From NCBI GenBank assembly GCA_964636125.1, contig CAZWPX010000004.1:91097-155096 (forward strand): a stretch of 64,000 nt of DNA, written 5' to 3'. Below the pieces are notes generated by a model. That model did no database searches, was not told the DNA's origin, and worked only from the letters and a program-made list of their open reading frames with translations. Each line of letters opens with the position of its first letter. The first letter of the stretch is position 1. This stretch comes from CAJINA01 sp964636125 (GTDB lineage Bacteria > Desulfobacterota > Desulfobacteria > Desulfobacterales > CAJINA01). Made by a program: the position numbers and the translations under genes. Positions 1 to 8,472 of the stretch are shown piece after piece.

Positions 1-1048
1 CCGGGAACCCGAAAATCATCCCGCCCACCACCATGATGCCATATTTGTGGCACAGCGCAACCGCTTTGCGGGAGGCGTCCAGAATGTCGCCTTTTTTTGC
101 AGTCCGCAGGTTTTTTCTGGAAGCATTTTCCATACCCAGAAAAATGGATTTGAACCCGGCCCGGGCCATCTTGCGAACCATTGCTTCATTGCGGGCCATG
201 GTCACGCAGTCTGCCTGAACGATCAGGACAAGATTGCGGTAATGACGGGCAATGATGGCGTCGCACAATTCCATGACCCTTTCCGGGATCATGACAAAAT
301 TGTCGTCTGACACAAAAATCCAGCGGATACGCCGTTTATAGTATATGGTGTCGATGTCCGCCAGAACCCTTTCAATGGGGAACGGGCGAAAAGCCCGCCC
401 GTACATATGTCGGATACTGCAGAAGTTGCAGTTGCGGGTACACCCCCGGGAGGTCTCGATAACCTCTGAATTGCGGTTCATGATGTGATAGCCCCAGGTG
501 AGGCGCCTTTTATCCCGAACCGGCAGGTTTAGCGTGGTCAGATCAAGCAGTTCCCCTTTGGGATTGTGCACAAAACCACCTTCGGCCTGGTAGGAGACCG
601 CGGGGATAATTTCAACATCATCTTTGCCTTCCAGGGATCTGACAAGGCGGCGGAAGGCCTCTTCGCCTTCACCCCGGACTAAAAAATCGAGCAGTTTTCC
701 GCTTTCTGAAACACCGATCTCTTTATACATGAGGGTGGCGTGGTAACCGCCGAGGACGATTTTTACACCTGGCAGCAGTTGGCGGATCAGTATGATCAGT
801 TTCTCACAGGTGGCATACTGCCAGGTCATGGCGGAGAGCCCGACGACCTGCGGGCGGAAATTTAAAAGGACGCCGCGCATGTAGCTGCGGACATTCCGGC
901 GTTTGCGAATCAGGTCTATGATACGCACATCATGTCCGGCGTCAAGATTGGCGGCAATGCTGGCCAGTCCCAGATTCGGCATGTGAAAGGCGGACTCGTG
1001 CATGATCACGGGCGCCACATCTGGCATGGATACCAGTAAAATTCTCAT
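1..1048 (-). CDS. B12-binding radical SAM protein (partial, runs off left edge)
   Basis: Reading leftwards from an ATG at 1048 with GGAGG just upstream (1053-1057 on the other strand), the frame stays open to base 1. The first part, beginning MRILLVSMPDVAP, has the Rossmann-like pattern of a cobalamin-binding domain, with VVGLSAMTWQY and VLGGYHATL. About 200 residues in comes the radical SAM motif RGCTRNCNFC, whose three cysteines would hold a 4Fe-4S cluster. Such enzymes use SAM and often B12 for radical methylation or ring rearrangement; members occur in hopanoid, bacteriochlorophyll and lipid pathways. It is the last gene of the lipid-type operon seen here. The C-terminus is missing, so the subfamily cannot be given. 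Confidence 0.85.
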   Translation of the reverse strand, partial: MRILLVSMPDVAPVIMHESAFHMPNLGLASIAANLDAGHDVRIIDLIRKRRNVRSYMRGVLLNFRPQVVGLSAMTWQYATCEKLIILIRQLLPGVKIVLGGYHATLMYKEIGVSESGKLLDFLVRGEGEEAFRRLVRSLEGKDDVEIIPAVSYQAEGGFVHNPKGELLDLTTLNLPVRDKRRLTWGYHIMNRNSEVIETSRGCTRNCNFCSIRHMYGRAFRPFPIERVLADIDTIYYKRRIRWIFVSDDNFVMIPERVMELCDAIIARHYRNLVLIVQADCVTMARNEAMVRKMARAGFKSIFLGMENASRKNLRTAKKGDILDASRKAVALCHKYGIMVVGGMIFGFP

Positions 1049-1080
1049 AATTCCTCCAGGGTGTTTCAAGCACCTGCAAT

Positions 1081-1911
1081 TTAGGCAGCGGGCCGGGTAT
1101 TGCGTTTTTCAAGGAGGGCGTGAACCCTTCCCATTAAGTCGTTTACGGAAAAATTTCCGGAGTCGTAATCAGGGTCGATTTCGGCCAGGAGTTCGACGGT
1201 AACCGTATTGGGCCGGCGGGTATCGAAAAGAAAACGACCGGGTCGAAACAGCTTGTCGGCATTGCTGATAAACAAAACTTTCACCGGCGCACGGCAGAGC
1301 CGTGCAATCTTGAAGGCACCTTTGTTCAGGGAGCCGATGCGGCCGTCTCTGCCCCGGGTACCTTCCGGGAAAACGATCAGGTTGCCGCCGTCGGCCAGGT
1401 GCCCACCCATTCCTTCAATGCGGCGTATCATCAGGCCTGCCAGGCGGCCGCTGGCCGCAGAGGGCAGGTAGCCCGACAGGGATAACATTTTTCCGTAAAG
1501 TGGAATGTTGAACAGGCGGTCCTTGGCAATGGTGGTGTGGCGCGGGTAAAGGGAGATCAGCAAAATCGGATCGAGATAGGAGATGTGGTTGCAGACGATA
1601 ACCGCCGAGCGGATGTGCCGAACGCCCGTATCTATTTCCCAGTGGCAGGCTGGGACAGCGATGCGCAAGATTCTGAAAAACATCCGGTAAAACAAACTGT
1701 TCAGTCTTTGAAAGGATTTAGCAGTGTTGTCCGCGAAAAGGTAGGCCAGCAGGTAGAACGGTGCATAGAAGAGCATAAAGCCGAGGGTGTAATAGCCCCA
1801 CAACAGCAGGGTTACGACAAGGTCAAACGGAAAGCCGGGCATTTCTCCCGGTTTTTTCTGTTTTCGATGTGCTGTGGATGCTGCCACTTTTTTTCTTTTC
1901 TGGGATTCCAT
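1081..1911 (-). CDS. PlsC-type lysophospholipid/1-acylglycerol-phosphate acyltransferase
   Basis: Transfers an acyl chain to a lysophospholipid or similar acceptor at the inner membrane. The catalytic H-X4-D motif is NHISYLD (about residues 108-114) and the acceptor-binding motif is FPEGTRGRDG. A hydrophobic stretch, about residues 30-60, precedes the catalytic domain. The ATG at 1911 is preferred (GGCGG about 10 bases upstream); an in-frame TTG at 1938 would add nine residues but has no clear ribosome site. It follows the ketosynthase gene within the same operon. A lysophospholipid acyltransferase beside KS, ACP, thioesterase and GT2 genes recalls aryl polyene clusters, although other hallmarks (ammonia lyase, MMPL exporter) are not visible. 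Confidence 0.85.
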   Translation of the reverse strand: MESQKRKKVAASTAHRKQKKPGEMPGFPFDLVVTLLLWGYYTLGFMLFYAPFYLLAYLFADNTAKSFQRLNSLFYRMFFRILRIAVPACHWEIDTGVRHIRSAVIVCNHISYLDPILLISLYPRHTTIAKDRLFNIPLYGKMLSLSGYLPSAASGRLAGLMIRRIEGMGGHLADGGNLIVFPEGTRGRDGRIGSLNKGAFKIARLCRAPVKVLFISNADKLFRPGRFLFDTRRPNTVTVELLAEIDPDYDSGNFSVNDLMGRVHALLEKRNTRPAA

Positions 1912-1980
1912 ACGCTGTCTTGCCGCCTGCGTTTTCAACCCCGGTTTTTGATACGCCGGGGCTTGTCCCGGGGCAGTTGA

Positions 1981-3222
1981 CTACCCGTCTGTGAATTTTT
2001 TAAGAAAGGTGCAGGTGTTGACGCCGCCGAAAGCGAAGTTCTGGATAGCCGCTATTCGGATGGGGGCCTCCATCAAACGGGTGACATGCCGCAATCCGGC
2101 GCAACGGTTATCTACCTCGTCGAGATTTAGCGTGGGGGCGATGAAGCCGGCGGACATCATGTAGAGCGTGAGAATAGCTTCAATCGCCCCGCAGGACCCC
2201 ATGGTATGGCCCATGTAGCTTTTCAAACCGGTGACAGCCGGCCCATTCCCGTAGATTTCCGCGATGGCCTGGGCTTCCAGGACATCTCCCATTTTGGTGG
2301 CCGTGGCATGGGCACTGATAAAGTCTACTTCAGAGGCATTGATGGCTGCATTGTCCAGAGCCAACTTGATAGCGCCTGTGATGCCCTGTGTATTCGGCAG
2401 GATAAGGTCGCCCCCGTTGCTGTTGCAGGCAAAACCAATGACTTCGCCCAGAATGTTGGCACCTCTTTTTCTGGCGGCTTCATATTCTTCCAGGACCAGG
2501 GCACCGGCCCCTTCGCCGACGACCAGTCCGTCCCTGCGCTTATCAAACGGCCGCGGCGTCAGGTGGGGGGATTCGTTAAAATCAACCGAACAAGCCAGCA
2601 GGTTATCGAAAACCGCTACCGTGGTAGTGTCGTATTCATCGGCGCCACCGCAGACCATGGCATCCTGCAGGCCGTATTTTACGGTTTCGTACCCAAAGCC
2701 GATGGACTGGCTGCTGGTGGTGCAGGCGGTCGCAGAAGAGATTACCCGCCCGGTGATACCGAACATTTTTGAGATGTTGACCGCGGTTGTGTGGACCATG
2801 GATTTAAGGTAGTCCACCGCTCCTACATTTTTTAACTTTGTGTCTGCGTGGCTGAAGAATGTACGGTAAATGTTTCTCTGGATTGTCGGACTGCCGTGGG
2901 TCGAACTGAAAGCCACGCCGAGCCGACCGGACTGAATGAATTCTGTGGACAGGCCGGACTGGGCCAGGGCGGTTTTGGCGGCCTGACACGCATAGTAGGC
3001 TACCGGGCCCATAGTCTTGCGGTCACGCCTTTTGAAATCGTAATTTATAGGGTAGTCAACTGTCCCGAAGACCCCGCAGTAGATGCTTTCGGTAAGCAGG
3101 TCGTCAGCTTTTAGTTTTTTAACGCCGGAAACGCCGTTTTCCAAGTTTTTAAGGATTGTATCTTTTATATCACCGATTGGGGTGATTGCGGAACAACCGG
3201 TGATGACAACTCTGCGTTCCAT
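1981..3222 (-). CDS. Beta-ketoacyl-ACP synthase, FabF type
   Basis: Condenses malonyl-ACP with an acyl-ACP. It is 413 aa, the usual length for KAS I/II. The Cys-His-His triad is visible: Cys167 in SATACTTSSQS, His305 in SAHATATKMGD and His339 in SYMGHTMGS. The N-terminus MERRVVITGCSAITPIG is typical of the family. The ATG at 3222 lies 15 bp after the acyl carrier gene, so the two are surely co-transcribed. With a dedicated ACP and two acyltransferases next door, it probably serves a special lipid or polyene rather than housekeeping fatty acid synthesis; that is inference. Confidence 0.9.
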   Translation of the reverse strand: MERRVVITGCSAITPIGDIKDTILKNLENGVSGVKKLKADDLLTESIYCGVFGTVDYPINYDFKRRDRKTMGPVAYYACQAAKTALAQSGLSTEFIQSGRLGVAFSSTHGSPTIQRNIYRTFFSHADTKLKNVGAVDYLKSMVHTTAVNISKMFGITGRVISSATACTTSSQSIGFGYETVKYGLQDAMVCGGADEYDTTTVAVFDNLLACSVDFNESPHLTPRPFDKRRDGLVVGEGAGALVLEEYEAARKRGANILGEVIGFACNSNGGDLILPNTQGITGAIKLALDNAAINASEVDFISAHATATKMGDVLEAQAIAEIYGNGPAVTGLKSYMGHTMGSCGAIEAILTLYMMSAGFIAPTLNLDEVDNRCAGLRHVTRLMEAPIRIAAIQNFAFGGVNTCTFLKKFTDG

Positions 3223-3237
3223 TTTGATTCGCCTGTC

Positions 3238-3522
3238 TTAAGGTGTTTGCGCCGGCTTCATAGAAGCCGGGTGGTAACGCTGATTCAGGTCTGCCACGTA
3301 GTCAATAATCTGGTTGATCGTGCGAATCTCCATCGCCGCCTTCTGTTCCGGCCTGGATAGTTCAACTTCCAGGAGAAATTCGATTTGTCTCAACAACTCA
3401 ATGGCATCAATGCTGTCAAATTCGTGGATTTCGGCCAGGTTATCGTCGAGGCCGGGATTCTCAATTTCAAACTGTTCCTTGAAGATCCTGAGGATTTCTT
3501 TTTGTAATATTTCACGTTGCAT
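3238..3522 (-). CDS. Acyl carrier protein
   Basis: A small acidic four-helix carrier of 94 aa. Ser37 in EFDSIDAIELL is the expected 4'-phosphopantetheine attachment site. The surrounding sequence DNLAEIHEFDSIDAIELLRQ fits the ACP signature of helix II. It lies immediately upstream of the ketosynthase and downstream of the LpxL-type acyltransferase, so it is probably the carrier on which this operon's acyl chain is built. It is longer than E. coli AcpP at the C-terminus, as dedicated ACPs of specialised clusters often are. Confidence 0.9.
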   Translation of the reverse strand: MQREILQKEILRIFKEQFEIENPGLDDNLAEIHEFDSIDAIELLRQIEFLLEVELSRPEQKAAMEIRTINQIIDYVADLNQRYHPASMKPAQTP

Positions 3523-3605
3523 GGATCATTATTCCTTCAGTTACGGACAAAAATCGATACATACTACAAACGCCGGAATAATTCAAAACAAGAATCAGCG
3601 CCGAT

Positions 3606-4514
3606 TTATGCCGAACGCCTGTCAGGCGAGTGATCACCGGAATCGATGAACGGCTCGAAGTGGTACCATTGGAATGGGCTTGTTTTAACTTGATTTTCTA
3701 AAAGGTCTGCGTATTGGCGGGCGGCCGCCTGAATCGCCGCGGTTCTATTATTGCGGCTGGTTTTGGCGATAAAGATGGGGTCTGCGGCCTGGAAGTGATA
3801 CCCCCTTTTCCCGGTACGAAGCGCAAAAAACACGATCAGGGGTGCGCCGGAAGCCATTGCCAGGGCAAAGGGTGCTGCGGGCAGGCTGGCGGTCTTTCCC
3901 AGGAAATCAACCTCAACGGCCGGCTGGTCGTCCCGCCAGAGAACATCCCCGGCCATGGAGACAATACCGCCGGTTCGCAGGAACCTGACCGCCTCGATGA
4001 TGTCCAGGGGAGACCCCCCGGCCTCATCAACACCCACTATGCCGATACCGCTGTTCAGGACAGTTTTTTTCTGGAGCCTTTCAATCTCCTGGTGGTCCCG
4101 GGCGCCCATGTACAGCAGCAGTCGCAGGCTGGACAGATTTTCCTGCAAAAGGCGCGCCGCCACTTCCCAGTTGCCCATGTGAGACATGAGCAGGATGCCC
4201 CCGCTGGATTGATCAATTACCGTTTGCAGGGTCTGTTCTCCCTGGAAGGTATACTGGATACTGACGGCATCCTGCAGCAGGAAACGATCCAGGAAGACAT
4301 TGGTGAAACTTTGAAACTGGCGCCAGGTGCACCAGAGATGGTAGCACCTGCTCTTAAGGGGAAGCAGGGTTGCGTAAAACCTGAGACCAACCCGTACACG
4401 GCCGGGGCAAAGCAGGAAATAACCTGCGGCAATACCCCGGGCCACCAGGCTGAAGAGCCAGGGGCCGCACAGTCGGGACAGGGTGACCAGGAATTGGTAG
4501 AATCGAGCTTTCAT
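3606..4514 (-). CDS. LpxL/HtrB-type lipid acyltransferase
   Basis: A 302 aa member of the lipid A biosynthesis acyltransferase family, membrane-associated through its hydrophobic N-terminus (FYQFLVTLSRLCG and a following segment to about residue 37). The catalytic H-X4-E motif is SHMGNWE with His112 and Glu117. The family moves acyl chains from acyl-ACP onto a glycolipid or lysolipid. ATG at 4514; the ribosome site is weak. It sits between the GT2 and ACP genes, so it probably uses acyl groups from the neighbouring ACP. A role in true lipid A late acylation is less likely, given this context. Confidence 0.85.
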   Translation of the reverse strand: MKARFYQFLVTLSRLCGPWLFSLVARGIAAGYFLLCPGRVRVGLRFYATLLPLKSRCYHLWCTWRQFQSFTNVFLDRFLLQDAVSIQYTFQGEQTLQTVIDQSSGGILLMSHMGNWEVAARLLQENLSSLRLLLYMGARDHQEIERLQKKTVLNSGIGIVGVDEAGGSPLDIIEAVRFLRTGGIVSMAGDVLWRDDQPAVEVDFLGKTASLPAAPFALAMASGAPLIVFFALRTGKRGYHFQAADPIFIAKTSRNNRTAAIQAAARQYADLLENQVKTSPFQWYHFEPFIDSGDHSPDRRSA

Positions 4515-4583
4515 TTGAAGTTATGTTTCGGTTTAGTCCAGACTCCGGCCCCTGCTCAGGGTGCCAACTGATCCGGATAGCTT

Positions 4584-5291
4584 TTACGTTCGAGGGCGCC
4601 GCCACAACCCCGGCGTCAAGACTCTGCGGGTTATCAGGCGGCTGAAAGTGCCGGTATTGCGCAGAAAATCCCGAAAAGGGTGAAAGTGGGATACGCGCGG
4701 GCCGTCCGCAGCATAGACCACTCCAACCGGGGCTTCAAGGATTGGCATTCCCTGTCGGCTGGCCTTGACCAGAACCTCGATCTCATACTGGTAGCGTCGG
4801 GCCCGTACCCCTAAACCCAAGGTTTCGGGAATGGGGTAGACCCGAAAGCCGCTCTGGGAGTCCTGCAGCCGGGGCCCGCCCGCCACCCAGACCCAGAAAT
4901 TTGAAAACTCTCTGCCGGAACGGCTTGTCCACGGGGCAGACCCCATACCCCGCCGGCGTCCAACCACTATGGGTCTTTGGTTGCCTGAAATCACCTCCAG
5001 TAATGCCCGGGCGTCCTGGGGATCATGCTGCCCATCCGCATCTATAGTGATGGCCCAGTCGGCAATAACGGCGGCTGCCCGCATGCCTGTCTCGAGGGCG
5101 GCCCCTTTCCCCAGGTTTGCCCGATGCTGTAGAAGCTTGACCCTTTTGAGGTCTGGCGGGAAAGGCGTGCTGGCCTCCGTGGAGCCATCATTGACTACAA
5201 ACACGGGAAAACCGAGTTCCAGAGCCTGGCGGGCTACACGGACAAGGGTCCGGGTATGGTTGTATACAGGGATAATAACGGCTGCACGCAT
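4584..5291 (-). CDS. GT2 family glycosyltransferase
   Basis: A 235 aa GT-A fold glycosyltransferase without transmembrane segments. The N-terminal nucleotide-sugar motifs are VIIPVYNHTRTL and VVNDGSTEAS, followed by the metal-binding TIDADGQHDP. The order and spacing resemble dolichyl-phosphate mannosyl/glucosyl transferase-like GT2 enzymes. It starts with ATG at 5291 and lies 60 bp after the DhaL-DegV gene. Next to an LpxL-type acyltransferase it resembles the glycosyltransferase/acyltransferase pair of aryl polyene clusters, where sugar and acyl decoration anchor the product in the membrane. The sugar donor cannot be told. Confidence 0.85.
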   Translation of the reverse strand: MRAAVIIPVYNHTRTLVRVARQALELGFPVFVVNDGSTEASTPFPPDLKRVKLLQHRANLGKGAALETGMRAAAVIADWAITIDADGQHDPQDARALLEVISGNQRPIVVGRRRGMGSAPWTSRSGREFSNFWVWVAGGPRLQDSQSGFRVYPIPETLGLGVRARRYQYEIEVLVKASRQGMPILEAPVGVVYAADGPRVSHFHPFRDFLRNTGTFSRLITRRVLTPGLWRRPRT

Positions 5292-5350
5292 ATTCTTTAA
5301 CCTTGGAGCCCCGGTCCGCGGAGGTCGACCAGGGTTATCGGGTCATGGTA

Positions 5351-7108
5351 TTAAAGTTGCTCGTTGGTATGAAATGCGGAACATTGCGCATCCAGTTCAG
5401 GCAAAACGGCCATGGCCCACGTGCCGGGTCCCATGTGGACGCCGGAAGTCAGCGAGAGCGGCGTCAGGATCACGTCGGCACTGGGATACACTGATTGGAT
5501 GGCCGGTTGCACTTCGGTAGATACGCGTTCCAGGTTGTCAGTGTACTGCAGCAGGATCTTGGCTTTTTCGTCCGTGCCAAGCCGTCCGGCAAAATAGTCC
5601 AGCGCAAAAGGCAACTGACGGGCATTGTTCCGCACGACCCCGACTTTCCTGACGCCTTCCGCCCGCGGGCTGATGACAGGTTTTACATGGAACAGATCCC
5701 CGAAAAATCCGCCGGGTTTTGAGATCCGGCCACCAGCCGCAAGGTATTTGAGTTGATCCAGGAATACCAGCTCCAGGCATTTCTCAATGGCGGCCCTGGC
5801 GTAAGCGACCACCGCTGCAAGGGGGTTGCCCTGTTGGGCAAATTCGGCCACCGCCCGGGTGATCAGGCCAAGTCTTCCGGAGGCTGCCCCCGAATCCAGG
5901 ACCGTCATATTTACAGGTGCCGCCTGATTTGCCTGCCAGTCACTGGCAATTTGATAAATGCCGGTGTAGGCGGACCCCACGCAGAGGTAGACTGCCTTGT
6001 CGAAACGACTGCAAATACTCTCATAATTCTGGTGACGTTCAAAAACAGAAGCCTGCGCGGTAGAGATTCGGTGCCCGGCGCGCATACTTTTATATAGTGT
6101 ACGGGGAGCAACGGCTGTTTCCAGGTAGGCCTGGTCACCAGAAATAACATAGCTGTCCATCAGGGTGACATCCAGGCGGTCGGCATCCTGCCGGGTGATT
6201 GATCCGGCGGCGTCTGATACAATATGAACTGTTTGGGCGTCTCTCCACAGCGCTGACCCTGCAGGGGGATCAGCCGCAATAGGTTCTGCCGACCAGTCTA
6301 CCAGGCTGCCCCAGGTTTCCAGTTCCAGCCGGACAGCGTCCAGGTCTTTTGTGTGCAGGTGGATTTTGAGGTTGTCGCCATCTTGCACGGTAACGAGACT
6401 GCTGCCCAGCGCTTCCAGCTTACGGGACACTCCGGACGCTTCACCGGCTGTTTTTATGAGGGTGCTGATACAGACCTCATCTGAGCTTATTTTACGCGGC
6501 GGTCTTTGCTGGCGCAGCTTGCCTGCGAAGGTTTCGGGTATGGAGATATAGGCGGGGGTTTTCGCATAGAGAGTTTTGAAAAACCCTTCAAAAAAGAGAA
6601 ACATCCCCAGGGCGCCGGAATCGACCACGCCGGCGGCCTTAAGTTCAGGCAGCAGGTTGGGGGTGGTCTGGACGGCCTTTGCCAGGGTGTCGGTAAGTTT
6701 TGCGGTGGAAAGCTTCGCTGCGGTTGCAGATTGCCTTTCGAAAACTTCTCCAAGGGTTTTGAAAATCGTCAGCATGGTGCCAGGTTGCGGACTGGCTATG
6801 GAATCCCAGGCCTTCTGGTTGCCTGAAATGATCCTGGACGACAGCTGGGTTGCGGACTCTGCGGACAGAAAGTCCCCTAGGAAGGCCGCCGCAATATTGC
6901 CGGAGTTACCAGTGGCGGCGCGCAGGAGTTTTGCGGTAATTTGACCGTTATCACTGAATATTTCTTTAATGGGCGCCAGGCTGATTTTAAGGTTTCTTCC
7001 GGTATCCGCGTCAGCAACCGGGTAAACATTTATATCATCAAGGAGGTCAGCCCAGGCGGCCATCCGTTCATAGCCCGCAAGGGCTGCGGTTTTTAATTCT
7101 TTCTTCAT
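5351..7108 (-). CDS. Fused DhaL (FakA-like) kinase domain and DegV (FakB-like) fatty-acid-binding domain
   Basis: A 585 aa fusion. Residues about 1-190 form a DhaL-type nucleotide domain: DINVYPVADADTGRNL carries the metal-binding aspartates (the usual motif is NVFPVPDGDTGTN) and AATGNSGNIAAAFLGDF the adjacent loop. Residues about 290-580 form a DegV domain with VHIVSDAAGS, DSGAASGRLGLITRA, YLAAGGRISKPGG and LTSGVHMGPGTWA. In Firmicutes the fatty acid kinase FakA phosphorylates a fatty acid held by FakB; here both activities would lie in one chain. The operon context of ACP, KS and thioesterase supports acyl phosphate production from a released acid (inference). It starts 2 bp after the thioesterase stop. 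Confidence 0.85.
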   Translation of the reverse strand: MKKELKTAALAGYERMAAWADLLDDINVYPVADADTGRNLKISLAPIKEIFSDNGQITAKLLRAATGNSGNIAAAFLGDFLSAESATQLSSRIISGNQKAWDSIASPQPGTMLTIFKTLGEVFERQSATAAKLSTAKLTDTLAKAVQTTPNLLPELKAAGVVDSGALGMFLFFEGFFKTLYAKTPAYISIPETFAGKLRQQRPPRKISSDEVCISTLIKTAGEASGVSRKLEALGSSLVTVQDGDNLKIHLHTKDLDAVRLELETWGSLVDWSAEPIAADPPAGSALWRDAQTVHIVSDAAGSITRQDADRLDVTLMDSYVISGDQAYLETAVAPRTLYKSMRAGHRISTAQASVFERHQNYESICSRFDKAVYLCVGSAYTGIYQIASDWQANQAAPVNMTVLDSGAASGRLGLITRAVAEFAQQGNPLAAVVAYARAAIEKCLELVFLDQLKYLAAGGRISKPGGFFGDLFHVKPVISPRAEGVRKVGVVRNNARQLPFALDYFAGRLGTDEKAKILLQYTDNLERVSTEVQPAIQSVYPSADVILTPLSLTSGVHMGPGTWAMAVLPELDAQCSAFHTNEQL

Positions 7109-7110
7109 GG

Positions 7111-7521
7111 TCAGTCAAAGCCCAGGGCGTTTCTTATGTCTGCGGGGATCTCGAATTCAAGTTCCATGTCAGGGGTTTTTACTGCGACCTGTTCGCTTTG
7201 ACACCGGGCGCAGACTTTGTTGCTGCCTGCGATGCGAATCTCGAAGGCTGTGACAATTTTGTACCGGGCTTCGGTAATTGCGGCCTTACAGATGAATTCG
7301 GCATTGGGTCCCAGGGGCGCAATATGTTTCACTGAGTTTCTGGTAATCGGGAAGAGAAACTGGTTTTCAACCTGGTAGCGGTACAGGTCGATTCCCGCAT
7401 GTTCAAACAGGCCGAACCGGGCCACATCAAAATATTTAAAGTAGTTGCCGTGCCAGACCACCTGCATGGGGTCCAAGTCATGAAACGGAACTCTTAATTT
7501 GACTTCAAAACTTGCTGGCAT
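7111..7521 (-). CDS. 4HBT/YbgC-type acyl thioesterase
   Basis: A hotdog-fold thioesterase, 136 aa from the ATG at 7521. That start is chosen because GAGGA lies 8 bases before it; upstream ATG (7536) and GTG (7575) codons are in frame but poorly placed, and 136 aa is the family's normal size. The signature VPFHDLDPMQVVWHGNYFKY contains the active-site Asp and the HGNYF stretch. It probably releases a free acid from ACP or CoA, which the DhaL-DegV fusion two bases downstream could then bind and phosphorylate (inference). It is the first gene of the leftward operon visible here. Confidence 0.85.
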   Translation of the reverse strand: MPASFEVKLRVPFHDLDPMQVVWHGNYFKYFDVARFGLFEHAGIDLYRYQVENQFLFPITRNSVKHIAPLGPNAEFICKAAITEARYKIVTAFEIRIAGSNKVCARCQSEQVAVKTPDMELEFEIPADIRNALGFD

Positions 7522-7657
7522 GCACGCTTTCCTCATCCTCAGGGCATCAGAATCCGAGGTGTTGATTTTTCCCACACCATGGGTATCACAGGTTTTTCAG
7601 GAAAGAAAGGGGCCGGTTGATACCGGAGCCTGTATTCACTATCTGGATACAGGCGGC

Positions 7658-7786
7658 CCCCAGGCCATTTTTTAGCCGGTTATCAATGGCGGCCCGCATT
7701 TTTCGATAGCACCAGTCACACAGGCAAAGTTTGCCCCCGCAGGCCCCTATGACCCACTCTCCATATGGGGTTTTATGGTACTGACC
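7658..7786 (-). pseudogene. Remnant of a methylated-DNA-protein cysteine methyltransferase (N-terminal piece)
   Basis: The minus-strand reading YHKTPYGEWVIGACGGKLC followed by LCDWCYRKMRAAIDNRLKNG matches the N-terminal domain of Ogt/MGMT proteins of the 'LCLCDW..RKM..AIDxR' type. The C-terminal catalytic domain with its PCHR motif is absent: the reading ends after about 25 unrelated residues. The open frame around it is longer (7586-7975), but its first 60 residues have no such character. I take it as a decayed gene. The assignment rests on recognising a short motif only. Confidence 0.5.
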
Positions 7787-7940
7787 GGCATTTTGATTCT
7801 TATTAGGCTGTAAATCTTTATTCGACCAAAAAACCTGGTCCTCAGGGCCAGGATGCTTTACATTACGGGTGCTTGGCGACATCCGAAACCCGAGCGGCGT
7901 GTCGGACCCGGCCAGGTGTATTGACTGATATCCACCCTGC

Positions 7941-8147
7941 GCAGCCGGTACATTCATCCGGGGCAATCTCAGCAAAGTAATGCGAATTGATCACCTTGGA
8001 AGTCGGGCTGCCCAGGTCATTGATGCCTCTTAAGACACAGTCAAAATACATCCTGGATTGACTGCTCTCGATGATACTGGACACTTTCTCATAGGGGAGC
8101 GCGGCCTGGATGCCATTAATCTCAGATTCGATGGGCACCACCTGCAT
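7941..8147 (-). pseudogene. Remnant of a 4Fe-4S ferredoxin-type protein with internal deletion
   Basis: The minus-strand reading has two blocks known from long 4Fe-4S proteins of anaerobes: VVPIESEINGIQAALPYEKV (normally followed by a CxCR cluster region) and, after a short odd joint, KVINSHYFAEIAPDECTGC (normally the start of the dicluster ferredoxin domain). The cysteine-rich middle is missing and the frame runs into unrelated sequence after the first CxxC. This is best read as an internally deleted and truncated gene. No ribosome site is evident and expression is doubtful. Confidence 0.5.
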
Positions 8148-8234
8148 GAGCTAGGGCTTATTGGGAAAAAAATTGGGGCCCATAGACCTGCCCGTATGCT
8201 TCGCACATCTCGGCCAGTTCGCGGTTAACTCGGT

Positions 8235-8470
8235 CTATCTCAACTTCTCCAGAATGGCCTGCCCAACCGCAAGATTCATCTCCTCATCATTTACGAGCAG
8301 GATGGTCGCTGTACCTTCGATCAGCATGCCATCTGCAGTCGCCTCTCCGAGAGGGGCTTTCGTTTCCGTCCATGGCAGAAAAATTTGAAACGTGGTCCCC
8401 GGCAACAGTGCTGCGGACCGTGATCGCCCCATCGTGATTGGTGCTGGTTCCATAAGCCGTTGCAAGGCCA
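8235..8470 (-). pseudogene. Remnant of a hybrid histidine kinase (end of ATPase domain to start of REC)
   Basis: Immediately after the stop of the regulator gene, the minus strand reads GLATAYGTSTNHDGAITVRS, the G2 box of a histidine kinase ATPase domain. About 75 bases on, the frame shifts and continues as GTTFQIFLP, then TATILLVNDEEMNLAVGQAI, the linker and first strand of a REC domain, before a stop. The parental gene was a kinase-REC hybrid. Its head is gone, replaced by the end of the activator gene, and its REC is cut. The flanking remnants (Ogt-like and ferredoxin-like) show that the whole 7.6-8.5 kb stretch has decayed. Confidence 0.65.
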
Positions 8471-8472
8471 GA

